This document shows positions 9,801 through 16,721 of a stretch of DNA of 16,804 nucleotides, piece after piece. Every line of letters begins with the position of its first letter. Position 1 is the first letter of the stretch. Source of the DNA: DASSKF01 sp035690725 (lineage in GTDB: Bacteria > Actinomycetota > Actinomycetes > Actinomycetales > Dermatophilaceae); contig DASSKF010000172.1 in the NCBI GenBank assembly GCA_035690725.1, forward strand, positions 1 through 16,804. The letters run 5' to 3'. The position numbers were made by a program, and so were the translations under genes. Below the pieces are notes generated by a model, which was not told the DNA's origin, did no database searches, and worked only from the letters and a program-made list of their open reading frames with translations.

Positions 9801-10245
9801 GGTCGTGTCCCGACGTGTTTTCGAGGAACTCGGTGGACAGGTGCTGCAGGAACTCGGCCGAGATCGCCAGCCGGCCGGCGATGCGCTCCAGCTCCTGCAG
9901 GTGGGCCGCGGCCAGCTCCTCGAGGAGGGCTCGGCCGGGGTCGGTGAGGGAGACCCGGACCACCCGCTGGTCCGACGGATCAGGGCCCCGGGCGACGAGG
10001 CCCAGCGACTCGACCCGGCCGATGAGCTCGACCGCGCTGTTCGGGCGGACCATCAGGTAGCCGGCCACCTGGCCGGTGGAGGGCGCCTCGCGACCCGGGT
10101 GGGCGCGGATCGCGAGCAGCAGCTGGTGCTGCTGCGGGCTCAGCCCGCGCAGGCCGGCCTGCTGCTCGCTCCACCGGAGGTACTGCCGGATGGCGTGCCG
10201 GACCGTGAAGAGCATCACGTACTGCTCGTCGCTCAGTCCTGCCAT
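9790..10245 (-). CDS. MarR-family transcriptional regulator
   Basis: A 151-residue winged-helix regulator, the usual MarR size. The helix-turn-helix region is LSPQQHQLLLAI through STGQVAGYLMVRPNSAVELIGRVESLGLV. The wing has the family signature DPSDQRVVRVSLT, followed by TDPGRALLEEL and a long C-terminal dimerisation helix. These proteins bind palindromic operators as dimers, often released by phenolic or lipophilic ligands. I chose the ATG at 10245; an ATG at 10254 is equally in frame. Neither has a good Shine-Dalgarno, and TATCAT at 10258-10253 would suit a leaderless transcript from 10245. The open frame upstream to 10467 runs antisense to the neighbouring gene and is not coding. It lies just upstream of dxs on the same strand and divergent from the AI-2E gene, so either could be its target. 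Confidence 0.88.
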   Translation of the reverse strand: MAGLSDEQYVMLFTVRHAIRQYLRWSEQQAGLRGLSPQQHQLLLAIRAHPGREAPSTGQVAGYLMVRPNSAVELIGRVESLGLVARGPDPSDQRVVRVSLTDPGRALLEELAAAHLQELERIAGRLAISAEFLQHLSTEFLENTSGHDPLE

Positions 10246-10297
10246 GCCGATCATGATAGGTCGCGACACTGGGGCTGCCGGGTTAGCGTCGGGACGT
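10246..10297. promoter_or_regulatory. Divergent promoter region between the MarR and AI-2E genes
   Basis: This 52-base space must hold the start signals of two diverging genes. For MarR, TATCAT (minus, 10258-10253) fits TAnnnT seven bases before the ATG. For the AI-2E gene, TAGCGT (plus, 10284-10289) fits the same pattern eight bases before the GTG. Both suggest leaderless transcripts, common in actinomycetes. ATCATGAT at 10250-10257 is an 8-bp palindrome overlapping the MarR -10 candidate. No clear -35 elements are seen. Confidence 0.35.
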
Positions 10298-11659
10298 GTG
10301 AACGGCGGTGCCACCCCGAGAAGCCGGGACGACGGCCGGCACCGGGCGCCGCAGGCCAGGACCACCACCCGCGCACCGGTGCCGGTGTCGTTGGCCGTGG
10401 CCGCGGCGTGGAGCTGGCGCATCCTCCTCGTGTCGGCGCTGGGCGTGGCGATGGTCGTCCTGTTCAACCGGCTCTACCTCGTGGTGCTGCCGGTCCTGTT
10501 CGCCCTGCTCCTGTCCGCGCTGCTGCACCCCCTGGTGGCGCTCCTGCGCCGCGTCGGGCTCCCGCGCGCACTGGCCACCTGGGGCACCGTGGTCGTCGCG
10601 TTCCTCGCCATCTGCGGGGTCGGCTGGTTCGTCGTGCAGCAGGCATCGGCCAACTACCAGGGCACGGTCGGCCAGGTCCGCAGCCTGGTGAGTCAGCTGC
10701 GGGGCTACATCGACCGGGTCCCGGGGACGAACAGCGACGTGCTGGATCAGCTGCAGCACCAGGCGGTCACGACGCTGCAGCAGCACTCGCAGACCGTCGC
10801 CAGCAGCGTCCTCACCGTGGGGACGGTGGCCGGGGAGGCGGTGACGGGCCTGATCGTCATGTTCTTCGTCACCTTCTTCTTCCTCGACGAGGGCGACCGG
10901 ATCTGGAGCTGGGTGGTGCGGCTCTTTCCCCGGGACGTGCAGCCGAGCGTCCGCGGCGCGGGCTACCGGGCCTGGCACGTGCTGTCCGGCTGGATCGTCG
11001 GGACGGCGCTGATCGCGGTGTTCCACGGCGTGGTGATCGGGTTGGCCCTGGCGCTGCTCGGGGTGCCGCTGGCCGTCCCGCTGGCCGTGCTGGTCTTCCT
11101 CGGGAGCTTCATCCCGATCGTGGGCGCGCTGTTCTTCGGTGGCCTGACCGTCCTCGTCGCGCTCGTCACCCAGGGCGTCGTCCCCGCGGTCATCGTGCTC
11201 GTCGTGCTCATCGTGGAGAACCAGGTGGAGGCCCACCTGCTGCAGCCGTTCATCGTCGGTCGTGCCGTGCGCCTGCACCCCGTGGCGATCGTGCTCGCCC
11301 TCACCGGCGGGGGCCTCATCGGCGGACTGTTCGGCGCGATCCTGGCGATCCCGGTCGTCGCGGCGCTCAACGCCGCGTGGAAGTACCTGACCGGTGTCGA
11401 GGACCTGGACGGCAACCCGGCTCGGGTCGACGACGACCGGATGGCACCGGAGCCGCCCCCGCAGTACGCCCCGCTGCCGCTGTACGCCACCCCGGTGGTG
11501 GCCGAGCCGCACGACGCCGGGTCGCGCGACGCCGAGTCGCACGACGCCGGGTCGCACAACGCCGGGCCGCACGACGGGGCCGCCGGGGACGAGGCCGGCA
11601 CGGACGGCTCCGGGAGCGAGGGCTCCGGGGACGCACGATCCACGGACGAGCAGGACTGA
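10298..11659 (+). CDS. AI-2E transporter family (PerM/YdiK-like) membrane protein
   Basis: A 453-residue polytopic membrane protein. Hydrophobic segments lie near 42-58, 60-78, 94-113, 181-197, 231-252, 254-292, 296-306 and 326-360. The family signature ENQVEAHLLQPFIVGRAVRLHP is at 307-328, and the soluble loop at 115-175 is Gln-rich and helical, as usual. Family members export or permeate varied solutes; the autoinducer-2 label comes from one member and should not be read as function. Residues from about 367 on form a cytoplasmic tail, first Pro-rich, then five-residue repeats of HDAGS type, then Gly/Ser/Asp-rich. I chose the GTG at 10298 because codons further upstream lie over the MarR gene; it is weakly supported. 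Its TGA abuts the stop of the convergent FUSC gene with no bases between. Confidence 0.85.
   Translation: MNGGATPRSRDDGRHRAPQARTTTRAPVPVSLAVAAAWSWRILLVSALGVAMVVLFNRLYLVVLPVLFALLLSALLHPLVALLRRVGLPRALATWGTVVVAFLAICGVGWFVVQQASANYQGTVGQVRSLVSQLRGYIDRVPGTNSDVLDQLQHQAVTTLQQHSQTVASSVLTVGTVAGEAVTGLIVMFFVTFFFLDEGDRIWSWVVRLFPRDVQPSVRGAGYRAWHVLSGWIVGTALIAVFHGVVIGLALALLGVPLAVPLAVLVFLGSFIPIVGALFFGGLTVLVALVTQGVVPAVIVLVVLIVENQVEAHLLQPFIVGRAVRLHPVAIVLALTGGGLIGGLFGAILAIPVVAALNAAWKYLTGVEDLDGNPARVDDDRMAPEPPPQYAPLPLYATPVVAEPHDAGSRDAESHDAGSHNAGPHDGAAGDEAGTDGSGSEGSGDARSTDEQD
11510..11569 (+). repeat. 15-bp in-frame tandem repeat in the AI-2E gene tail
   Basis: Four consecutive 15-base units (starts 11510, 11525, 11540, 11555) encode HDAGS, RDAES, HDAGS and HNAGP, with a partial fifth beginning at 11570. 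Units 1 and 3 are identical in sequence (CACGACGCCGGGTCG). The array sits in the non-conserved cytoplasmic tail, where copy number may vary without harm. Confidence 0.8.
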
Positions 11660-12955
11660 CTAGCGCGAGCGCCGCCAGCGCCGGCGGGCGCGTTCGCGGG
11701 CCAGCTGGCCGGCGCCCCGCTGCAGCTCGGCCACGTGCCGGGAGGACGCGCGCAGCCGCAGCGCAGCCTGCCGGGGGCGGCTCAGGTTGCCGGACGCGTC
11801 CTCCCAGCGGCGGCGCCGCCGCGCGCGCTCCTCGACGTCGAGGTCGGTGAGCACTCGCTCGACCGACGCCAGCAGCGGACCGCGCAGCAGCCACAGGGCA
11901 CCGGCGTCGGGCGCGTCGACCGTGAGCAGGTCGCTGAGCCGCGCACGGGTCTCGCGCAGCGACTCGAGGGTGGCACCCATCGCCTCCTCGGCCTCGCCCG
12001 CCTCGGGGCCGGCGCCCACGACGACGAGCCGCCCGTAGGCCCGGAACGTGGACGCGAGGTCGTCCAGCAGCGCGGCGAAGATCTGGCGCAGGTCCTCGGC
12101 ATACGGCGGCTCGTCGCCCCGCTCCTCGTCCGGGGCGCTGTCCGCGAGGGCGCGGAACAGGGCCCGCAGCGAGACGATCGCGCGCTCGAGGGCGTCGAGC
12201 CCGCTGCGCAGGATGGGCTGCGGGTCGTGGGTGCCGGCGGCGCGGACGTTGAGGCGCCGGCTCTCGGCTGCCTCCACGAGCGCCTGGTCCGCCCGCTCGA
12301 CCGGACGGGACAGCCTCCGGCACTCGTCGAGCCACTCCCGCACCGCCTCGCGGGTGAGCTGCTCGGGCACCTCGCCGGCCACCCGCGCCAGGAAGTCGGC
12401 GGTCGAGTCGGCCACGACGCGCACGCTGGTGGCGGCATCCCGCACCCGCCACGGTGGCGGGAAGACGACGTTGAGCAGCATGCCGACGCCGGCGCCGACC
12501 AGCGTCTGGATGACCCGGTCCGTCGCGAGCGTCTCGGGACTGGTGAGCCCGAGGACGAGCATGGCGCTGATGGGCGTCTCGAGGAGGAACTCCTGCAGCC
12601 GCAGCAGGTAGCCGACGAGGATGGCCCCGGCGATCACCGTCCCCAGGCTCCACCAGGTGAGGCCGACGAACGAGGAGAACAGCACCGCCAGGACGACGCC
12701 CGACACCACTGCGCCGAGCCGCTTCACGCCGATCGTCAACGTCGAGAACAGCGTGGCCTGGGTGACCAGGACCGCGGTCAGCGGTGCGGTCATCGGCCGT
12801 GAGCCGGGATAGATAGCGATCGCGATCGCGAACGCGATGACGGCGGCCGCGGTGAGCCGCAGGGTGCGGAACACCGCGGGTCGTCCGCCCTCGCGCGCCC
12901 GGCGCCGCCCGGTGTGGACCAGCCGGCGTGCGGCCTGGACGGGGGCGGTCAGCAC
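11660..12955 (-). CDS. FUSC-family putative aromatic acid exporter
   Basis: A 431-residue protein with an N-terminal membrane half and a C-terminal soluble helical half, like FUSC/ArAE (aromatic acid exporter) proteins. Hydrophobic segments lie at about 33-50, 56-72, 80-98, 103-120, 129-138 and 149-166. The segment MTAPLTAVLVTQATL and the loop NVVFPPPWRVRDAA after the last helix are typical of the family. Residues 175-431 are rich in Arg, Glu and Ala and likely helical, ending in a very basic tail. The GTG start at 12955 has no obvious Shine-Dalgarno; TACCCT six bases upstream (minus, 12967-12962) could be a leaderless -10. It lies 42 bases after the aldehyde dehydrogenase gene on the same strand, so co-expression is possible. 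The substrate is unknown. Confidence 0.8.
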   Translation of the reverse strand: MLTAPVQAARRLVHTGRRRAREGGRPAVFRTLRLTAAAVIAFAIAIAIYPGSRPMTAPLTAVLVTQATLFSTLTIGVKRLGAVVSGVVLAVLFSSFVGLTWWSLGTVIAGAILVGYLLRLQEFLLETPISAMLVLGLTSPETLATDRVIQTLVGAGVGMLLNVVFPPPWRVRDAATSVRVVADSTADFLARVAGEVPEQLTREAVREWLDECRRLSRPVERADQALVEAAESRRLNVRAAGTHDPQPILRSGLDALERAIVSLRALFRALADSAPDEERGDEPPYAEDLRQIFAALLDDLASTFRAYGRLVVVGAGPEAGEAEEAMGATLESLRETRARLSDLLTVDAPDAGALWLLRGPLLASVERVLTDLDVEERARRRRRWEDASGNLSRPRQAALRLRASSRHVAELQRGAGQLARERARRRWRRSR

Positions 12956-12997
12956 CTGCTCAGGGTAGGGCCGGCCGGTGGCCGGGGCAGGGAGTGC

Positions 12998-14374
12998 TCA
13001 CCCGGACGCGGGTACGGGCTCGAGGTGGACCGCCTTGAGCACGACCATCTCCCGCAGCAGATCGGGGCCGAAGCCGCAGCCGTCGCCGCTGGCGTCGCGG
13101 GGGTCGGCCGAGCCGCCGGGCGCGCCACCGAAGACGGCGTTCACCTTCACGGTGCCCACCTGCAGCTCATCGGCGGCCCGCAGCGCGTGGCCGGTGTCCG
13201 GGGTGAGCACCGTTGCGGCGAGCCCGTAGCCGGTCCCGTCGGCCAGCCGCAGGCCCTCCTCGAAGGAGGTGACCTCCTGCACCGGGGCGACGGGTCCGAA
13301 GGTCTCGTCGGTCATCACGAGCATGCTGTCGTCGCAGCCGGTGAGCACGGTCGGCGCGTACCACGGCCCGTCGATGTCCAGCCGCGACCCGCCGGTGAGG
13401 CACAGCGCTCCCCGGTCGCGGGCCTGGGCGACGTGGTCCTCGACGACGCGCAGCTGGCGCTCGTCGACCATCCGGCACAGGGTGGTGTCCTCGTCGCGGG
13501 GGTCCCCGGCGCGCAGGGACTCGGCGAGCCGCACCAGCTCCCGCACTGTCTCGCTCGCCACCGAGGTGTGCACGTAGACGCGCTCGACCGACGTGCAGAT
13601 CTGGCCGGCGTTGCTGAAGGCCCCCAGCGCGATCTGCTGGGCGGCCCAGGCCGGGTCGACCCCGTCGTCGACGAGGATCGGGTCCTTGCCGCCGTTCTCG
13701 ACCACGGCCTTGGCGCCCCGGGCACCGGTGACGCGCCGGATCTCCCGGCCGGTGGCGGTGCTGCCGATGTGGGCGACCAGCCGCACCCGGTCGTCGGCGA
13801 CGATCCGGGCACCGACGGAGCCGTCGCCGGGAAGGACCTGCAGGACGTCGTCGGGAAGGGCCTGCTGCACGCACTCGGCGAAGGCGAGACCGGCGGCGGT
13901 GCACCGCTCGGACGGCTTGTGCACCACCGTGTTGCCGGTGACCAGCGCGGCGGCGAGCAGGCCCGCCGCGGCGGGGAACGGGTCGTTCCACGGCGTCAGG
14001 ACGGCCACGGTGCCGCGTGGTTCGGCCCGCACCACGTCCATGGCGCCGGTGGAGCCGGGCAGGGACCGGCCGGACCCGGCCAGTCCGCGCACGGACGCCT
14101 CCTCGAGCAGGTCCGCCGCGACCCCGGCGGTCTCGAGGGCCTCCCGGTGCAGGCGCCCCGTCTCGTCGGTGAGCAGGTCGGCGAGGTGCCCCGCACGGTC
14201 CCGGACCAGGTCGGCGGCCCGGCGCAGCGCCGCCGCCCGTTCGCCCGGGTCGGTGCGGCGCCAGTCCGCGCGGGCCGACTCCGCGCCGGCGAGGGCGGCC
14301 TCCACCTGCGCGGGTGAGGCGTCCGTCGCGGTCGGAGCAGCGAGGTGCGTGGGGCTGTCGGCGTACATCGTCAT
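12998..14374 (-). CDS. NAD(P)-dependent aldehyde dehydrogenase
   Basis: A 458-residue aldehyde dehydrogenase superfamily enzyme that oxidises an aldehyde to its acid. The oxyanion Asn is in LTPWNDPF (N130), the cofactor-binding Lys in HKPSE (K153), GSTATGREI follows at 204-212, the general-base Glu is in ENGGKD (E226), and the catalytic Cys in SNAGQICTS (C260). ETFGPVAPV and the C-terminal GGAPGGSADPRD stretch complete the fold. The motif usually reads ELGGK; here it is ENGGK, and the N terminus is somewhat short for the family. The ATG at 14374 is chosen because GGAAAGG lies about seven bases upstream; an in-frame ATG at 14407 is less well placed. The substrate cannot be read from sequence. 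The FUSC exporter downstream hints at aromatic or other organic acids, which is a guess. Confidence 0.92.
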   Translation of the reverse strand: MTMYADSPTHLAAPTATDASPAQVEAALAGAESARADWRRTDPGERAAALRRAADLVRDRAGHLADLLTDETGRLHREALETAGVAADLLEEASVRGLAGSGRSLPGSTGAMDVVRAEPRGTVAVLTPWNDPFPAAAGLLAAALVTGNTVVHKPSERCTAAGLAFAECVQQALPDDVLQVLPGDGSVGARIVADDRVRLVAHIGSTATGREIRRVTGARGAKAVVENGGKDPILVDDGVDPAWAAQQIALGAFSNAGQICTSVERVYVHTSVASETVRELVRLAESLRAGDPRDEDTTLCRMVDERQLRVVEDHVAQARDRGALCLTGGSRLDIDGPWYAPTVLTGCDDSMLVMTDETFGPVAPVQEVTSFEEGLRLADGTGYGLAATVLTPDTGHALRAADELQVGTVKVNAVFGGAPGGSADPRDASGDGCGFGPDLLREMVVLKAVHLEPVPASG

Positions 14375-14484
14375 ACCCCTGCCTTTCCCGAAGCAGCGCT
14401 GCTCCAAACGCGCGGCACCCCTCGGGCGGCCCTCGGCCCACGAGGCGCGGGGCGGCTGCGCACCCGGCGGTCACCAGGTGGGGA
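14375..14484. other. 110-base intergenic region upstream of the aldehyde dehydrogenase gene
   Basis: It contains the GGAAAGG ribosome binding site of the aldehyde dehydrogenase gene and a perfect 12-bp palindrome, AGCAGCGCTGCT, at 14392-14403. The remainder is GC-rich with short imperfect repeats around CCCTCGG. I see no stem followed by a T-run and no convincing promoter hexamers. Confidence 0.5.
14392..14403. promoter_or_regulatory. 12-bp perfect palindrome, possible operator for the aldehyde dehydrogenase gene
   Basis: AGCAGCGCTGCT is its own reverse complement and ends about 18 bases before the ATG at 14374, just upstream of the ribosome binding site. The position suits a repressor site, but a short GC-rich palindrome could arise by chance. 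Confidence 0.3.
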
Positions 14485-14724
14485 TCACGACGAGCCTCCG
14501 CCACGGGTCGTGGCCTCCGAGGGCCCGTCCTCGCCGGGAGGGGTGTCGCCGCTGCGCTCCGGCCGCGAGCCGCTCGGTCCGGACGACTGCGCGTCCCGGC
14601 GGCTGCGGCGGCTCAGCTCAAGAGGGTCCTCGTGGTGCCGCAGCACCGTCCACGCGAGGACCAGCAGCAGCACGCCGAAGGCGCACCAGGCGATGAGGAC
14701 GTCGATTCCTCCGTTCTGGGTCAT
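14485..14724 (-). CDS. Small single-pass membrane protein, function unknown
   Basis: A 79-residue protein with one hydrophobic helix at about 7-27 (IDVLIAWCAFGVLLLVLAWT), then HHEDPLELSRRSRRD and a disordered tail rich in Ser, Gly, Pro and Glu. The basic residues after the helix suggest the C terminus is cytoplasmic. The ATG at 14724 overlaps the stop of the upstream PRC-barrel gene (ATGA), with GGGAGGT four bases upstream, so it is a real, coupled gene. The frame extends upstream to 14898 but only antiparallel to the neighbour's frame. I do not recognise a family; its operon position suggests a partner of the metal transporter or PRC proteins. Confidence 0.75.
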   Translation of the reverse strand: MTQNGGIDVLIAWCAFGVLLLVLAWTVLRHHEDPLELSRRSRRDAQSSGPSGSRPERSGDTPPGEDGPSEATTRGGGSS

Positions 14725-15101
14725 GTCGACCTCCCTGCCCCCGACTCGTCCCGCTCCGGGTGCACCTCGAGCACGGACCGCAGGTCCGCCTGGCGCACTC
14801 CGAGCCGCAGCTGCTTCGGGGAGCGCTCGACGACGTCGGCCCAGTCGACGACGTAGGACCGGCGGGCGAGCCAACGGAACAACGAGGTGAGCGGCCACGG
14901 CCCGCTCATCTGCCCCCGCCCGTAGCCCAGTCGCTGGGAGACGGCCACCGGCCCGACCACCAGACCGGAGATCCCGTATGCCGGTCTGCCGCTGTCCGCG
15001 GTCGGCGTCACCCCGGCGGCCAGTCGAAGGTCGTGCACCGAGCCGACGGTGTGTCCGTCGGCGTCGACGACCGTCGTCCCGATCAGGTCGGCGCCCCTCA
15101 C
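14721..15101 (-). CDS. PRC-barrel-like protein (second of a pair)
   Basis: A 126-residue small protein. It begins RGADLIGTTVVDADGHTVGSVHDLRL, the classic opening of a PRC-barrel, a small beta-barrel found in RNA processing, photosynthetic and metal-transport regulatory proteins. The rest carries YGISGLVVGP and later SYVVDWADVVERSPKQLRL, resembling the second strand set of a PRC-barrel. The C terminus is charged. The GTG start at 15101 forms a GTGA overlap with the stop of the preceding gene; a G-run lies about seven bases upstream. Its stop overlaps the next small membrane-protein gene. Function is unknown; a role regulating or anchoring the adjacent Nramp-like transporter is inference. Confidence 0.75.
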   Translation of the reverse strand: MRGADLIGTTVVDADGHTVGSVHDLRLAAGVTPTADSGRPAYGISGLVVGPVAVSQRLGYGRGQMSGPWPLTSLFRWLARRSYVVDWADVVERSPKQLRLGVRQADLRSVLEVHPERDESGAGRST

Positions 15102-15490
15102 CGCTCGGCCCCCGGGATCCGGCCGATCACCTTGTCCCGCGTCCACGTGGACATGCGGTGGAGCTCGACCTCCTCGCCGGGGACGGAGAGGGTGACCTCC
15201 GTGCGGCTGATCGTGCGCACCAGGTGCAGGGGGATGCGGCTGGGTTGGGGGTTCGCGTCCTCGCGCATCCGCCGGCCGACCGAGAACCACAGCAGCCCGA
15301 GGAGCCCGCCGATGCGGGGCCCGAACGCGGTCGGGCCGCACAGCAGCGCGGTGAGCACCGGCGGTCCCTCGGTCGCCTCGGCGAACTCGATCTCGTCCAC
15401 CTTGCCGACCGGCACGCCCTCGGAGTCGAAGATCTGCCGGTCGAGCAGCAGGTCGTTGACGTCGACGACGTCGGTGGCCCACTCGGTCAT
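15098..15490 (-). CDS. PRC-barrel-like protein (first of a pair)
   Basis: A 130-residue protein. VNDLLLDRQIFDSEGVPVGKVDEIEF near the N terminus is a PRC-barrel opening, followed by PPVLTALLCGPTAFGPRIGG and a short hydrophobic GLLGLLWFSVG patch. SRIPLHLVRTISRTEVTLSV then looks like the second half of the barrel. I chose the ATG at 15490, which begins one base after the Nramp stop; an in-frame GTG at 15499, overlapping that stop, is possible and neither has a strong Shine-Dalgarno. The tight junctions on both sides indicate one operon. In actinobacteria PRC domains are found with MgtE-type Mg transport modules, so a regulatory role in metal handling is reasonable but unproven. Confidence 0.75.
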   Translation of the reverse strand: MTEWATDVVDVNDLLLDRQIFDSEGVPVGKVDEIEFAEATEGPPVLTALLCGPTAFGPRIGGLLGLLWFSVGRRMREDANPQPSRIPLHLVRTISRTEVTLSVPGEEVELHRMSTWTRDKVIGRIPGAER

Positions 15491-15491
15491 C

Positions 15492-16721
15492 TCAGGCACC
15501 CGCTCTCGTCCAGAACAGCAACGGCAACGTCACGATCGACACCACCACCATGATGGCCAGGAAGAACACTCCCAGCGAGTTGCTGAACCACTTGTTGACG
15601 TGCGCGCCCATGTAGTCCTTGTCGTTGGCCACGACGAGGACGGGGAAGTAGGTGAGCGGCACGGCCATGGCGCCCAGCACGACGGACACGATGGTCAGCA
15701 CGACCGGGTCGATCGTCGTCAGGACGAAGCCCGTGGCGAGGATGAGGCTGACCATCCACACGAGGTGGAACCGTGGTGCGTCCACCGGCCGCAGCCACTT
15801 GCCCCAGCGCCAGCCGAGGTACTGCCCCACGGAGTAGCCCATGGTCAGCGTCGACTCCGCGGCCGCGGCGAACGTCGCCGCGAAGAATCCGACGAGGGTG
15901 AAGGCGAGGCCGACCTTGCCGAGTGCCATCACCACCGGCATCCCCACCTGGTCGAGGTAGGAGACGTCCATCGAGAACGGCATCAGGGCCACCGCGGAGG
16001 TCGCGAGGATCGCGATGCTGAGCAACCCACCGAGGGGGAAGCCGAGGCAGGCGTTGAGCCGCATCTCCATCAGGCTCTTGGGCTTCCAGCCCTCCTCGAT
16101 GCCGCCGGCGGAGAAGAAGACGACCTGGTAGGGCACCAGGCAGGCGCCGAACAGCGAGATCGCGTAGAAGAAGTACGTGTTGGCCGACTCGGTGGAGGGG
16201 ATGACCGGGGCCACCACCCCCTGGCCGAGGGCCGCCCAGTCGGTGGGCAAATTGAACAGGGCCACCACGAAGACCGCCAGGGTGAGCCCGAGCAGGCCGA
16301 AGAGCTGCTCGATCTTCTTGAACGGGAAGCGCCAGATCACGCCCCACAGCGCCAGGGCGACCAGCGGCACCCAGAGCAGGTAGTTCACGTCGCTGGCGAT
16401 CTCGAGGGCCAGCGCGACACCGCCGATCTCCGCCGCCATGGTGAGCAGCAGCAGGGCCATGTTGGCGAGCAGGTTGAGCAGACCGAACCGGACGCCGAGC
16501 CGCTCACGCACGATGTGGAACACCGGTCGCTGCGACACCGCCGTGACCCGGCCGGCCATCTCCCCGAAGACCGTCATGGCCACCGTGCCGAGCAGGATCG
16601 CCCACACCAGCGAGGTGTGGAACCGGGCCCCGGCCACGCCGCTGGTGACCAGGTTGCCGATGTCGACGAAGCCGCCGATAGCGGTGACCACGCCCAGGCC
16701 GAGCTGCAGGAATTTCCTCAT
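15492..16721 (-). CDS. Nramp-like divalent metal transporter with altered metal site
   Basis: A 409-residue protein, hydrophobic throughout, with about 11 predicted helices, matching the Nramp/MntH fold. TM1 carries GGFVDIGNL (D20, N23), aligning with the family's DPGN metal-binding loop but with Ile for Pro. TM3 has AAEIGGVALALE as in Nramps. TM6 reads FGACLVPYQVVFFSAGG (191-207): where Mn/Fe transporters have A-x-x-M-P-H, this has A-x-x-V-P-Y, so the sulfur ligand Met is Val (196). Loss of this Met is the kind of change associated with Nramp-related Mg transporters, so Mg2+ or another hard cation is possible. The ATG at 16721 overlaps the stop of the upstream gene (ATGA). PRC-barrel genes follow immediately. 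Confidence 0.85.
   Translation of the reverse strand: MRKFLQLGLGVVTAIGGFVDIGNLVTSGVAGARFHTSLVWAILLGTVAMTVFGEMAGRVTAVSQRPVFHIVRERLGVRFGLLNLLANMALLLLTMAAEIGGVALALEIASDVNYLLWVPLVALALWGVIWRFPFKKIEQLFGLLGLTLAVFVVALFNLPTDWAALGQGVVAPVIPSTESANTYFFYAISLFGACLVPYQVVFFSAGGIEEGWKPKSLMEMRLNACLGFPLGGLLSIAILATSAVALMPFSMDVSYLDQVGMPVVMALGKVGLAFTLVGFFAATFAAAAESTLTMGYSVGQYLGWRWGKWLRPVDAPRFHLVWMVSLILATGFVLTTIDPVVLTIVSVVLGAMAVPLTYFPVLVVANDKDYMGAHVNKWFSNSLGVFFLAIMVVVSIVTLPLLFWTRAGA

Noticed and set aside
10246..10467. N-terminal extension of the MarR protein to an upstream start
   Set aside because: The added residues lie antisense to the AI-2E gene's start region and resemble no MarR extension; the conserved domain begins right after the ATG at 10245.
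10298..11659. Reading the AI-2E family gene as evidence of quorum sensing
   Set aside because: The family name comes from one member; there is no luxS, lsr gene or related signal in the window.
12816..12830. Overlapping GCGATCGC motifs resembling an HIP1-type repeat
   Set aside because: They fall inside the FUSC gene and encode alternating Ala-Ile in a membrane helix; reuse of GCG and ATC codons explains them.
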